A stretch of 61,168 nt of DNA. Source: Microbulbifer rhizosphaerae (GTDB lineage Bacteria; Pseudomonadota; Gammaproteobacteria; Pseudomonadales; Cellvibrionaceae). The position numbers and the translations under genes are program-made. Numbering within the stretch: the stretch's first letter is position 1; the number at the start of each line of letters is the position of its first letter. The DNA lies in contig NZ_JACHWZ010000026.1 in the NCBI RefSeq assembly GCF_014191725.1, positions 1 to 61,168 of the forward strand, given 5' to 3'. The notes below the pieces were generated by a model. It was not told the DNA's origin and did not search any database. It saw only the letters and a list, made by a program, of their open reading frames with translations. Below, one piece after another: positions 1 to 9,588 of the stretch.

Positions 1-278
1 GCATGTTTCTGGTTAGGATTCATACAGGCTGGCCCTCCGTGGTTGGTGTTTTGTTTAGGCGCAATTAGCCTATCACGGAACCAGCCTTCTTTTATAAATC
101 TCTAAAATTCCTCTTATCTTTCAATTAGTTACGCTTAAGTCAGCGCCATTCAGGTCAGTTGCTTGTAGTGCTTCATTATCTATCTCTTGCCAGAGAAAAA
201 GCGCGAAGCCTACCGGCAACTGTCCAATTTTTCTAGTCCTCTCAAGATATGCACTTACAAGTTGAATCTGGGACCTGA
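1..278. other. Intergenic start of window, no firm gene
   Basis: No complete gene is supported here. On the minus strand an open stretch runs from about 318 to a TGA at 121-123, with protein-like composition (for example QLPVGFALFLWQEID). It has no good start codon and overlaps the end of the pyruvyl transferase in another frame, so it may be a remnant or a frameshifted tail. A minus-strand ATG near position 22 with GGAGG about 10 bases upstream could start a gene that leaves the window. Confidence 0.35.
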
Positions 279-1358
279 TTAGGATATGTCGCGCTTGAAC
301 AAATCTTTCCCTTCGTTATTTATCGTTCGCAGAGTTTTTAGATTATTCTCTGAGAAATTCCGAATCTCACTTTCAAGACCAAGGAAACGAGAGAACTCAA
401 GCTCACTATCGATTTTGATCATTGATGTCAAAATATCCACAGGGGTCGTCGCGGCCTGATCAATTTTTTCCACCTTCATTGGCTTGTAATTGGGCACCGT
501 TATCTTTCGAGAAATAGCGAGTCCATAATCACAACCCCGACCATCCTGCTCCAATAGATAGGATGGTTTCCGTCGCGACAGAGCTGAAACATGCCCGTGC
601 ACACGATAGCCTACATGCAAGTTGTATTCATCGTACACATCGAGTCCATTTTTGCTATCCAAATATATTTCGCGAATCCCTATTCCCATATCAGAAGCAA
701 GCTTCTTGGTAAGGTCATTGATTCCGTGCAGCAAGAGATCCACTTGGGCATCTGGAAAAATGTCGCAAATTCTGGCTAGCATATAAAGAAATGAATTTTG
801 ATACTTATCTGCATAATGCGGATCGGAAATAGCTATTTTTTTAACTGTCCCAACTTTCTGGAAAGCTCTCTTTTCAAATCGACTGTCGACAAAAGCAATA
901 TCACCAGCTGGCGACGCATTTGTAATTCCAATGTCCTCACAAACGGCTTGTGTTAGCAAGCCTCGTGTTGTAAAGAAACTAGACTTACTGGCTAGCTCTC
1001 TTAAGATATTCTGGTCACCTTCATCAAACGCTTTACGCAGTAGTAGGCGTGAGGATGAAACATTTAAGGATGTGCCAGCTGAGAGAATTCCATAGGGAAT
1101 ACCGGATTCAATGATTTGCGGAAGAAATCTATAGGTCGCGGATAAATTTTTTCGAATCGCCAGGCAAGCAAAAATAATAAAGTCTGAATCCTCAATCTGG
1201 GGCTGCACCTTGGCCCAGTTCTCGGCACGGAAGATGATATTAATTTTAGCTCTACTGCCGTACAATTTCTTAACGGCCTCAACGGTGGCCTTGGTTATCA
1301 AGTGGTCCCCGATATTTAGTTTTCCACGTCTAAAAGTTGAAATAACAGTTATCTTCAT
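279..1358 (-). CDS. Polysaccharide pyruvyl transferase family protein
   Basis: This 359-residue protein resembles the CsaB/WcaK-type polysaccharide pyruvyl transferase family, which adds pyruvate ketals from phosphoenolpyruvate to sugars of surface polysaccharides. The N-terminus has an early NIGDHLI stretch typical of the family. The segment HVGYRVHGHVSAL matches the conserved G-x-R-x-H block that binds the donor in a GT-B-like fold. No signal peptide or membrane segment is seen, so it should be cytoplasmic. It is the last gene of the polysaccharide locus in the transcribed direction and is separated from the rest by a decayed insertion sequence. The family is fairly clear; the acceptor sugar is unknown. 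Confidence 0.75.
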   Translation of the reverse strand: MKITVISTFRRGKLNIGDHLITKATVEAVKKLYGSRAKINIIFRAENWAKVQPQIEDSDFIIFACLAIRKNLSATYRFLPQIIESGIPYGILSAGTSLNVSSSRLLLRKAFDEGDQNILRELASKSSFFTTRGLLTQAVCEDIGITNASPAGDIAFVDSRFEKRAFQKVGTVKKIAISDPHYADKYQNSFLYMLARICDIFPDAQVDLLLHGINDLTKKLASDMGIGIREIYLDSKNGLDVYDEYNLHVGYRVHGHVSALSRRKPSYLLEQDGRGCDYGLAISRKITVPNYKPMKVEKIDQAATTPVDILTSMIKIDSELEFSRFLGLESEIRNFSENNLKTLRTINNEGKDLFKRDIS

Positions 1359-1417
1359 ATTCTTGCTCAGGCTGTTCAGACTTATACCTCACCATATCCT
1401 TGCGCTACTTGCGTTTA

Positions 1418-1990
1418 GGAGCCTCTGATTAACTCGCCGTTCTTCGCCAGCGAACCCACGTTTTCTATGTCTGAAACCCGTCAATCCATGGATTTCAGAC
1501 ACACAGCCCCTAGGCAGGCAGGTATTTTCTCCCGATAAGTAAGTTGGCAAAGCCTGCCTGTAGGAACAAGCGCTCCGTATTCTTTGTCAAACCCCGGTAA
1601 CGTATCTTGCTGTAGCCAAAGACGCGCTTTATGTAGCGGAACGGATGCTCAAACTTCGATCGAATCTGCGCTTTGATTTTTTCCACGGCGCGAGCGGCAT
1701 CCTTCCACGGAAGGTTCCTTAGCTTGCTGGGGTTCATCGCTATGTGCCGTTCCACTTCTCTGTCCTATAGCTCCTCGCGGTTTTCTACACCGGTATACCC
1801 TGTATCTCCCCAAACACGGGACTCCCCACCGTATAAAACTCGTTCCGTACCGGTAATGTCATTTGCATTGGCGGCGGTTATATCCACGCTATAGATGAGT
1901 CCGAGTATGCATCGGTACCAATATGCATTATCCATTCCGACAGATTCCAATCTTCTGCGATCATGGTCCTCACCATCGACCTAGCAGTAC
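1418..1990 (-). mobile_element. Truncated IS5-type insertion sequence remnant
   Basis: A terminal-repeat-like sequence, GGAGCCTCTGATTAAC at 1418-1433, is typical of IS5-group ends. It is followed by a non-coding tail and a decayed transposase reading frame to about 1990. No matching inverted repeat is seen at the other end, so the element has lost its 5' part. It sits between two genes of the polysaccharide locus. The upper boundary is approximate. Confidence 0.6.
1510..1950 (-). pseudogene. IS5-family transposase C-terminal remnant (frameshift and amber stop)
   Basis: The C-terminal half resembles the DDE domain of IS5-family transposases. The residues IRSKFEHPFRYIKRVFGY and the following RYRGLTKNTERLF fit the conserved region around the catalytic glutamate. 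Upstream, WGDTGYTGVENRE fits the block around the second aspartate. An in-frame TAG at 1765-1767 breaks the frame. A shift near position 1890 separates a fragment reading MHIGTDAYS from the downstream frame. The N-terminus is absent. It cannot encode an active enzyme and marks old transposition into the locus. Confidence 0.75.
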
Positions 1991-2043
1991 GCTTCCAGAT
2001 GAAATTCTCCGTTTTAGTAATCGCTAAGACTATAAGCTCATGC

Positions 2044-2799
2044 CTACTCAACTCTTGTATACTCCAATAGCTTGAATGGAACTTTGAGTAGCACTATCAA
2101 GATATTTGTATAGATACCGTTTTCTCTGCAAGCTCGAACTACTTCTAAATTTTGATGAAGACGCCACCAGATTCCTTTTGAACTAATCCCACCTTCACGC
2201 ATTCTTATAATGTACCTAGGAAGTCGAGAATGACTAATTCCTGCCTGCCATAGAAACCTTGCAACCAATTCAAAATCAGCGGCTACACGATATCCCATCT
2301 TGTAGAGTCCAAATTTCTCGTAACAGTATTTTCTAACGAAAAAAGTCGGGTGCGGAACCATCCATCCCCACTTAAGCTTTGACACACTAAATTTTTCAGA
2401 ACTATAGTAACGGACTCTCTTATTCAAGTTATTCCGATCGACAATCAAAAGATCAGAAAAAACCGAATCAGCCCCTGATGCCTCAAACTCACTCGCCACA
2501 TCAGTAATTACCTGATTATCTGTATAAACGTCATCGGAATTCAGGATTCCAACAATATCGCCCGTCGCTACCGTAATACCCTTATTCATCGCATCGTAGA
2601 TGCCACTATCTGGTTCTGAGATAATAGTCGTTATCCGATGCCTGTACTCTTCAACGATCTTTATAGTTCCGTCTGTAGAGCCACCGTCCACAATGATGTA
2701 TTCGATATGCGGGTAATTCTGGCCAAGTACCGATTCAATTGTGTCTCTAATGGTATCAGCGCTATTAAAACTCACAGTAACAATACTAATGTTTTTCAC
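2044..2799 (-). CDS. Family 2 glycosyltransferase
   Basis: This 251-residue cytoplasmic glycosyltransferase has a GT-A fold of the GT2 type. It opens with ISIVTVSFNSADTI, then IIVDGGSTDGT, and has the nucleotide-sugar-binding acidic motif at ILNSDDVY. GT2 enzymes transfer a sugar from a nucleotide donor to a lipid-linked or growing saccharide. The sequence resembles WcaA/WcaE-like transferases of colanic-type clusters. It lies next to the GDP-fucose genes, so a fucosyl or related transfer is possible, but the donor cannot be read from the sequence. The length is normal for a single-domain member. Confidence 0.85.
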   Translation of the reverse strand: MKNISIVTVSFNSADTIRDTIESVLGQNYPHIEYIIVDGGSTDGTIKIVEEYRHRITTIISEPDSGIYDAMNKGITVATGDIVGILNSDDVYTDNQVITDVASEFEASGADSVFSDLLIVDRNNLNKRVRYYSSEKFSVSKLKWGWMVPHPTFFVRKYCYEKFGLYKMGYRVAADFELVARFLWQAGISHSRLPRYIIRMREGGISSKGIWWRLHQNLEVVRACRENGIYTNILIVLLKVPFKLLEYTRVE

Positions 2800-2854
2800 G
2801 GTATATTCTGGTTCAATAGACCCCGGTCACACAAATGATAAGCTTGTAACTTCA

Positions 2855-3841
2855 CTACTCCCTCCTATCGCCTAGGGTTTCAGCCCGATCGAGATTATTC
2901 AGATACCATCGGTAAGTATCTCGTAAGCCATCTTCCAGAGAAATCGAAGCCTTCCAGCCAAGCTGTCTCACTCTAGACACGTCAAGCAACTTCCTCGGAG
3001 CACCATCCGGTTTGCTGGCGTCAAACACCAATCTGCCATTATACCCAACAACGCGAGCTATCAACTCGGCCAGCTCCTGTATCGTGCAATCGACGCCTGT
3101 TCCAACATTGATATGTGATAGCATCGGATCTGTACAAGCTTTATAAGCCTCCCTTTTAAGCTCCATAATATGTAAACAGGCCGCTGCCATGTCATCCACA
3201 TGAAGAAACTCGCGCATGGGTTTTCCTGTTCCCCAAATTACAACCTCGGGCGCTCTACTCTTCTTCGCCTCATGGAGGCGATGGATTAACGCCGGCACCA
3301 CATGAGAATTTTCTGGATGAAAATTGTCGTTCGGGCCGTACAAATTTGTGGGCATTACACTGCGGTAATCACGTCTATACTGCCGTGCGTAGGATTCGCA
3401 AAGCTTAATACCAGCAATCTTGGCAATCGCGTAGGGCTCGTTCGTCGGTTCAAGCCTGCCTTGCAACAGAGCTTGCTCAGGAATTGGTAGTGGCGCACAT
3501 CGGGGATAAATACACGATGACCCCAAAAAAAGCAGCTGCTGAACGTTTGTCAGATGTGCTGCGTGAATGATATTGCATTCTATAATCAGATTTTGGTAAA
3601 TAAACTCGGCCGGATAATTGTTGTTCGCCTGAATGCCACCCACTTTTGCTGCAGCCAGATACACCGCGTCAATGGCTTCATCGGAAAAAAAAGCTTCAAC
3701 ATCGGCTTGGTTAGCGAGATTAAGTTCCGCACGTGTCCGCGTGAGAATTTTTTTGTAACCCGCGGACCGCAAGCTCTGCACGATCGCCGACCCAACCATA
3801 CCCTTGTGACCAGCAACAAATATACACTGCTCTTTGTGCAC
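2855..3841 (-). CDS. fcl: GDP-L-fucose synthase
   Basis: This 328-residue protein is an extended short-chain dehydrogenase. In the family it epimerises and reduces GDP-4-keto-6-deoxymannose to GDP-L-fucose with NADPH. The nucleotide-binding glycines appear at [11 protein letters not shown] (residues 9-19). The catalytic tyrosine and lysine are in PYAIAKIAG, and the family-typical FLGSSCIYP block is present. It abuts gmd directly (gmd ends at 3842), so the two form a translationally close pair giving the fucose donor for this locus. Length is close to the Escherichia coli enzyme. Confidence 0.95.
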   Translation of the reverse strand: MHKEQCIFVAGHKGMVGSAIVQSLRSAGYKKILTRTRAELNLANQADVEAFFSDEAIDAVYLAAAKVGGIQANNNYPAEFIYQNLIIECNIIHAAHLTNVQQLLFLGSSCIYPRCAPLPIPEQALLQGRLEPTNEPYAIAKIAGIKLCESYARQYRRDYRSVMPTNLYGPNDNFHPENSHVVPALIHRLHEAKKSRAPEVVIWGTGKPMREFLHVDDMAAACLHIMELKREAYKACTDPMLSHINVGTGVDCTIQELAELIARVVGYNGRLVFDASKPDGAPRKLLDVSRVRQLGWKASISLEDGLRDTYRWYLNNLDRAETLGDRRE

Positions 3842-4960
3842 CTAGCTCTCCTGCCTACCTGGAACAGTGTACCCGTTGCGCTTCAGTAAGACATGCCGTT
3901 TGGCCTGATCCAGATCATAGGCTACCATTTCCGCAACCATTTCCTGTACAGTTGTTTTTGGTTCCCAGCCCAATCTTTCCTTTGCTCGGCTGGGATCACC
4001 CAACAAGGTCTCGACCTCCGCCGGTCGGAAGTATCGCGGGTCTACCCGAATAACGACGTCCCGCACCTTTACTCCTGGTGCTTTATTACCGCGAATAGCT
4101 TGGACAACTCCGTGCTCTTCGAGCCCTTTTCCTATAAAGTTAAGTTCAATGCCAAGTTCAGCGGCAGCCATTTGCACGAACTCACGTACTGAATACTGGA
4201 TACCGGTTGCAATTACGAAGTCTTCCGGTTGATCCTGCTGGAGCATAAGCCATTGCATTTCCACATAATCGCGTGCATGGCCCCAGTCTCGAAGTGCATC
4301 CATGTTTCCAAGATAGAGACAGCGCTCCAAGCCTTGGGCGATATTCGCCAAACCACGTGTGATTTTTCTGGTAACGAAAGTTTCACCTCGCCGCGGTGAC
4401 TCATGATTGAAAAGAATGCCATTGCAGGCATAAATCCCATAGGCCTCACGAAAATTCACTGTTATCCAGTAGGCGTAGAGTTTTGCTACCGCATAAGGAG
4501 AGCGAGGATAAAAAGGTGTAGTCTCGTTTTGTGGTGTCTCTTGAACCAAGCCGTACAATTCCGATGAGGAGGCCTGATAAAAGCGCGTTTTTTTATCCAT
4601 ACCCAGCAATCGGATAGCTTCCAGCAACCGCAAGGTGCCCAATGCATCCACATCTGCAGTATATTCAGGCGACTCAAAGCTCACAGCTACGTGAGACTGT
4701 GCTGCAAGATTATAAACTTCATCCGGCTGCACTTCCTGGAGAATACGTGTCAAGTTCGAGCTATCAGTGAGATCTCCATAATGGAGAAAAAAACAACGCC
4801 CTGACTCGTGAGGATCTTGATAAAGATGATCCACTCGCTCTGTATTAAATGACGACGCACGGCGTTTGATACCGTGAACCTCATATCCTCGCGCAAGTAA
4901 ATACTCAGCGAGGTAAGAGCCGTCCTGCCCTGTAATACCTGTAATCAAAGCTTTTCGCAA
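3842..4960 (-). CDS. gmd: GDP-mannose 4,6-dehydratase
   Basis: This 372-residue protein is a GDP-mannose 4,6-dehydratase, which converts GDP-D-mannose to GDP-4-keto-6-deoxymannose. The N-terminus [19 protein letters not shown] is the characteristic NADP-binding motif. The catalytic [10 protein letters not shown] and the following [12 protein letters not shown] block are typical of Gmd. It comes just before fcl in the transcribed direction, and together they supply GDP-L-fucose. About 107 non-coding bases separate it from the upstream AT-rich glycosyltransferase. No GDP-mannose synthesis genes are in the window, so GDP-mannose must come from elsewhere. Confidence 0.96.
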   Translation of the reverse strand: MRKALITGITGQDGSYLAEYLLARGYEVHGIKRRASSFNTERVDHLYQDPHESGRCFFLHYGDLTDSSNLTRILQEVQPDEVYNLAAQSHVAVSFESPEYTADVDALGTLRLLEAIRLLGMDKKTRFYQASSSELYGLVQETPQNETTPFYPRSPYAVAKLYAYWITVNFREAYGIYACNGILFNHESPRRGETFVTRKITRGLANIAQGLERCLYLGNMDALRDWGHARDYVEMQWLMLQQDQPEDFVIATGIQYSVREFVQMAAAELGIELNFIGKGLEEHGVVQAIRGNKAPGVKVRDVVIRVDPRYFRPAEVETLLGDPSRAKERLGWEPKTTVQEMVAEMVAYDLDQAKRHVLLKRNGYTVPGRQES

Positions 4961-5067
4961 TTTATCTCCCGCCTTCAGAGTTCAAAGAATTTAAATTATA
5001 TGATATACTCGCACTTATTTCTATAATCCGGAAAATAAAGTGAGAGCATTCAAATCGACGCACCATA

Positions 5068-6207
5068 TTACCGCATCATTGCCAAATATTGGTTTAACCA
5101 CTCTTCAATATCAGGATATGATTTAAATTGATTAAATGATTCTAAACTTTTCTGTCTATAGTGCTGCTTATTTTTTGACAATCCAACTATTTTTTGCGCG
5201 CAGGCAAGGACGCTGTCCTCTTGATAATAGGTTCCAGATTCACCAACAATTGAGTGTGCATACCCCAATGAAGGAACAACTATAGGCAACGCAAACCGCA
5301 TGGCTTCGATCAGCGGATTACCGAAAGTTTCTGATCTCGATGAGAATAAGAACAAACCAGCCTTTTTATAGTGTTCAATAAGTTTTTCTTGCTCCAGTTC
5401 ACCAACATTTATAATTGAAACATTACTATCCGATAATTCACCAATAAATAGTTTGGCCTCACTAATTTCAGGATTAACTGTCACCGTTATCGTATGCATT
5501 ATTCCAATTTTATTTAAGTGGCGAGAAAGCTCTAGCAGAAACTGGTGATTCTTATGAGGATAAAATCGGCTCACATATAACAGATTAACTGACTTATTCA
5601 TAGACTCCAGTCTATTTGCTATTAGCTGGTCTATGGGCTCAATGAAGACTTTATTCAATTTCGCACTGATTGGATTAGGAATAATTTGAAATTTATGCTG
5701 CTGATCGGACCATTTTCTTATGGCAAGAGAATGCATATATCCACTTTGAACAATAGCATTGTGAACATTATGTAATGAAGCACGGAAAGCGATTCGCTTT
5801 AGTGTTTCAATAATTTTATCTGCAAGACTCAACCTGGAAAATATCAAATCATCGACTATATATGGATGGTGTAGCAAAACAATTTTTTTCACTCTCACAG
5901 GCGAAAATAGAAAATTTCCGAAAGCTAATATTTTTTTTATTTTGCATTTAGAACACAAATATGGAATTAATATAATCTCAAGATAAATCCTAAAAGAAAT
6001 TTTTAAAAAAACATTATTAAATATAGGCAATTTCAGCAATTTTATTCTATGCGATTGTTTTAAAGCGGAATATTCATCTATATTCGGAACTATGATCAAG
6101 CAATTAAAATTCCATTTCTCTGAGTTCAAAATTTCTCGAATAAGATTTAAAGATATATTCTTTGGCCCTGCGGCAATTTGATTGTAAAGATTGATCAAAA
6201 TCGACAT
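5068..6207 (-). CDS. Family 4 glycosyltransferase (AT-rich)
   Basis: This 379-residue protein has the two-lobed GT-B arrangement of GT4 enzymes. The second lobe begins near NLLYVSRFYPHKNHQFLLEL. The donor-binding block FSSRSETFGNPLIEAM contains the conserved E-x7-E pair. No signal peptide is evident. The gene is markedly AT-rich compared with the pse genes and the chromosomal flanks, as is the next gene, suggesting a separate origin by transfer. Donor and acceptor cannot be determined. Confidence 0.85.
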   Translation of the reverse strand: MSILINLYNQIAAGPKNISLNLIREILNSEKWNFNCLIIVPNIDEYSALKQSHRIKLLKLPIFNNVFLKISFRIYLEIILIPYLCSKCKIKKILAFGNFLFSPVRVKKIVLLHHPYIVDDLIFSRLSLADKIIETLKRIAFRASLHNVHNAIVQSGYMHSLAIRKWSDQQHKFQIIPNPISAKLNKVFIEPIDQLIANRLESMNKSVNLLYVSRFYPHKNHQFLLELSRHLNKIGIMHTITVTVNPEISEAKLFIGELSDSNVSIINVGELEQEKLIEHYKKAGLFLFSSRSETFGNPLIEAMRFALPIVVPSLGYAHSIVGESGTYYQEDSVLACAQKIVGLSKNKQHYRQKSLESFNQFKSYPDIEEWLNQYLAMMR

Positions 6208-6284
6208 CGGTTATACTCGAAACACTGAATAGATAGTACATTTCTGACGCAGCTAAACGACTATGAATATAGATTTCTTTACAT

Positions 6285-7154
6285 TTAGCGCAATGGTTTT
6301 CCGTCAAGACTTAACCGAATAATTTCAAAAATCATTAATAACTTAATAGGCCAGAATACTGAGACAGCCAGGAGAACCTCTAAAAACGATTTGCCATCAG
6401 TAATTAAGACTTTTGCAAATCTCAATGGTGGAACAAAATACCACAATATAAAATTGAGCAATTTTTTCTCATCCTTCGCCCGAAGAAAACCGCCGCCTGT
6501 AACTCTTCTGGATTTAATAATCAAGTCGCTCAACGAAACCCGTGCTGGATGCAGCACAACTACATCCTTGGAAAAAAGCAAAGCAATATTAGCATCTGTT
6601 GCACGTTCATTCCATTCAACATCTCCACCGGATAGCAAACTGGCATTGAACCTGCCTACTTGGTCAAATATTGACTTCTTAACAAAAAGATTTGCTGTCA
6701 CAGAGACGCCATTCAGCACATTGTACTTTTGGTTAAAGGCAGTAATTGATTCAAATTTCCATGACAGCCAAGAGGTTCCGGGGGCTCTAAAAATGCTAAC
6801 TGGGCCAGTTACCCGCTCGACACCGCTATCAGATTGAAACTTTTTAATTGCATTCCTCAGCCAATCTTTATCCGGAATACAGTCTGAATCAGTAAAAGCA
6901 ATAATATCGCCTTTTGCAACGGACAATCCAGTATTTCTGGCCGAATACGATCCAGGTCTTGACTCAGAGATGATTTTTATATTTTCAGACAAATCCAATT
7001 CCGGAAGTTCATCACTCGTATTATTATTCACAATAATAATTTCATATAGCTCTGGCGGGTAACTCTGGAGCTGAAGTGCTTTAATACAATACTTTAACCT
7101 ATCCCAATCTTGATAGGTTGGGACGATTATAGTTACTCGCAATAAATCAATCAT
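6285..7154 (-). CDS. Family 2 glycosyltransferase with C-terminal membrane segments
   Basis: This 289-residue GT2 protein opens with VTIIVPTYQDWDRLKYCIKA. It has the donor-binding acidic motif FTDSDCIPD near residues 91-99 and a later GGDVEWNERA block that fits the catalytic region. The C-terminal 60 residues contain two hydrophobic stretches (around FILWYFVPP and VLLAVSVFWPIKLLMIF), suggesting membrane association. The gene shares the AT-rich composition of its neighbour and lies 77 bases from it in the same direction. The substrate is unknown. Confidence 0.83.
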   Translation of the reverse strand: MIDLLRVTIIVPTYQDWDRLKYCIKALQLQSYPPELYEIIIVNNNTSDELPELDLSENIKIISESRPGSYSARNTGLSVAKGDIIAFTDSDCIPDKDWLRNAIKKFQSDSGVERVTGPVSIFRAPGTSWLSWKFESITAFNQKYNVLNGVSVTANLFVKKSIFDQVGRFNASLLSGGDVEWNERATDANIALLFSKDVVVLHPARVSLSDLIIKSRRVTGGGFLRAKDEKKLLNFILWYFVPPLRFAKVLITDGKSFLEVLLAVSVFWPIKLLMIFEIIRLSLDGKPLR

Positions 7155-7257
7155 AATTCAAGTTGGATTAAAGTTATACATTGAAACACTTCTAACACCG
7201 AATACTAATATTGTAAGAATTTACTTTCCTCTATCACGAAATTTGATAGGTTACTTT

Positions 7258-9588
7258 TCACAAGGCTACCGATTCCTGTTTTCTGCTATCACTCTTGCTA
7301 GCACAAACTTCAGGAAAATTATAATTCCAAAAAGGCCTTATGCCGTCATGAGGGAAAAATAGTGGTTTGATTTGTGAGAGATCCGAGGCCTGAACATTAA
7401 AACTATTATCAGACATTCCGTATTTACTCCGATAAATGTAGTAAATCGGTGAAAAACGTTCACTGTCAAACTCATCAATCTGCTTATAAGGCCAAGGCTT
7501 ACCCACATGCCCAAGAAGCCATTCCATAGCCTTTCTTATACACTGACCATCAGGCCCCTCAAACCCCCAGAGATCCTCCCCTACAGATTCCGCCAGCTGT
7601 GCGAGGTGTATCCATCCCTGCAAGTTGAAGCAGCAGTAATGTGCAGTGGTGGCCCGCTCCATTTCCCGTGGTTGGCGACCTATAGAATCAAACTGTTCAA
7701 TGATGCGGAAACGGGAATCACAAAGAGTTTCCCGCAACAATTGTTGTTTACCAAGAAAAGTACAGATCGATGCTACTTGCAGGTCGTAGTAGGTACCATG
7801 GTTATTGAGCGCTGCACGTTCACCACGCCCTTGTTCACTACTTCGTAACCAGTATAAGTAGCGGTCAAGCCATAATTTAAACTCTTCGTATTCCGCATGC
7901 GAAAGCAAGTTTCCTTCCCATAATAACCGCACAGCATCCAGAAAGTAGTACAGATCCTTCATTTCAATAATGCCAGGACTGGCGCCAAGATTATTGTTAT
8001 GCCCACGCCGTACCTGAGCATACTTTAGGTGCGGATTCATCATAGTCTCTGGGTTTAAGAACCAGTGACGGACTAGCTTTGCCGCGTGCTTCCCATAGCA
8101 TTCCTCACCCAATCCACGGCACGCCAACATAAGAATGTAAGTATCATCGAATAAATGCTGTAGCCGTGTTCGATCATAATTCTCACTCAGCGGTTCATAC
8201 ATCCTCGTGCCAGGGACTCTTCTTCCATCGCGTCGCACATAAGGTAAGCCCGGTATTCGCGAGGGGTTAGGCCAATAGTAAGGCGCCGGATGCCAATAAT
8301 CATGTGGGTTGCCGCTAGGCGCCAGGGTTTGTTTGTCCACTACGGAGTAGGGCCCACGGTCGAGAGCTTCGTCCGCGGCATTGCGAAGCTGCATCAACAT
8401 TGGAGCGGCGACTTTCCCAGAATCCCGGCCATTGATAAAAACAGGCTCTTCAGGATTCAAGCGTGATTTGAAAGCGCATTCGTCAAGCTGGCCCAGGAAT
8501 CCGGCGATAGCTTCCATACGAGCCTCACCGCGCCCTACCCATGCTTGTTGATCATTTTGCTTTTCCAACTTTGCCTGACCTGAGAACAATCGAGCCACCC
8601 AACCTGCCTCCGCGAATTGCCCTGCTTCTTTTGCATAGTCTGGACAGGGCAGATCCCAAGGGTCAACAGGCCAGTATTCCCACTTTCCAGGAATTCCCAG
8701 TCGCCAGAACAATTCTACTTTCGGTCTGCGACCGTAAAAATATTCTGGATCAAACTCCAATTTAGAATCACATCGAAACAATAGCTGCGGCTCTTCCGTA
8801 GCGGGTGGCTGGAAACCGGTTTGTAAAAGTTTTCGATTATCGATCACTCTCGCCATAGGCGTAAAGTAATAGGGAATTTCCGGGCGCGAAACAACTGCTG
8901 ACCTTATACTCTCCCATGCCTCAGTCGTTACAAAACAATTTCCATCCCAGGGCAATATCCATTTTGCTCGTCTGCGGCCATCGCGCAGTGCAATATTCCG
9001 CGCTCCGTTATTATGCATCACATAGTTATTCTTATGTCGGTAAAGCCGCATCTGGATCTGGTTTTGACGAGATGGTTCCAGTAAAGAAAACAGCTTCGAG
9101 TGAGGAGAATATCGTGGAGGTACACCCCAGATATCCCAAGGCTGACATCTATAGGCTTCCCAGTCAAATGGAATGCAAAGATAAGGCATTCCAAAATTTT
9201 CCAAAAGTTGGATAATTTCCTTTTCTTCCTCTAGATCAACAATACGGTTAACGATAAATCGCTTTTCGCAATCTTGCAGCTCAGGTTCATTGGTCAGTAT
9301 AAAAACCAAGTTTTCTCTTGACTGTCCCTTTTTGTGCCGAGGCACTAAATCGTTACCAATAATACGATATAGCACGAAAGTATCTGGTTTGTAAATACAG
9401 TCATTTACCAAACTCGAGTTTTGGTCGGCTAAATTCGCATCAAAAGAAGTATGTTTCTTTCGATATTTCGGATAAATCACATGGACGTTATGGCCGATGC
9501 GCATTTTCCTAAGCTTTTGTCTTAAATAGAGTGCCCCAGGTATAATCGCTGTGATACTACGCAGTTTCGGCAAGAGAATATTCTTCAT
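7258..9588 (-). CDS. Fusion of glycosyltransferase-like domain and alginate-lyase-like domain
   Basis: This 776-residue protein has two parts. Residues about 50-330 hold a block beginning TFVLYRIIGNDLVPRHKKGQ with a later WILPWDGNCFVT segment. This looks like a nucleotide-sugar-binding GT-A-type domain, with DGN in the position of an acidic DxD-like motif; that assignment is tentative. Residues about 390-710 resemble the alginate lyase family (alpha/alpha toroid), with NPHDYWHPAPYYWPNP, RGHNNNLGASPG and ALNNHGTYYDLQ, where the Asn-His pair fits the catalytic site. No signal peptide is seen. Its start overlaps the end of the upstream gene by 32 bases, suggesting coupled translation. It may trim or modify a uronic-acid-containing polymer. 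Confidence 0.7.
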   Translation of the reverse strand: MKNILLPKLRSITAIIPGALYLRQKLRKMRIGHNVHVIYPKYRKKHTSFDANLADQNSSLVNDCIYKPDTFVLYRIIGNDLVPRHKKGQSRENLVFILTNEPELQDCEKRFIVNRIVDLEEEKEIIQLLENFGMPYLCIPFDWEAYRCQPWDIWGVPPRYSPHSKLFSLLEPSRQNQIQMRLYRHKNNYVMHNNGARNIALRDGRRRAKWILPWDGNCFVTTEAWESIRSAVVSRPEIPYYFTPMARVIDNRKLLQTGFQPPATEEPQLLFRCDSKLEFDPEYFYGRRPKVELFWRLGIPGKWEYWPVDPWDLPCPDYAKEAGQFAEAGWVARLFSGQAKLEKQNDQQAWVGRGEARMEAIAGFLGQLDECAFKSRLNPEEPVFINGRDSGKVAAPMLMQLRNAADEALDRGPYSVVDKQTLAPSGNPHDYWHPAPYYWPNPSRIPGLPYVRRDGRRVPGTRMYEPLSENYDRTRLQHLFDDTYILMLACRGLGEECYGKHAAKLVRHWFLNPETMMNPHLKYAQVRRGHNNNLGASPGIIEMKDLYYFLDAVRLLWEGNLLSHAEYEEFKLWLDRYLYWLRSSEQGRGERAALNNHGTYYDLQVASICTFLGKQQLLRETLCDSRFRIIEQFDSIGRQPREMERATTAHYCCFNLQGWIHLAQLAESVGEDLWGFEGPDGQCIRKAMEWLLGHVGKPWPYKQIDEFDSERFSPIYYIYRSKYGMSDNSFNVQASDLSQIKPLFFPHDGIRPFWNYNFPEVCASKSDSRKQESVAL

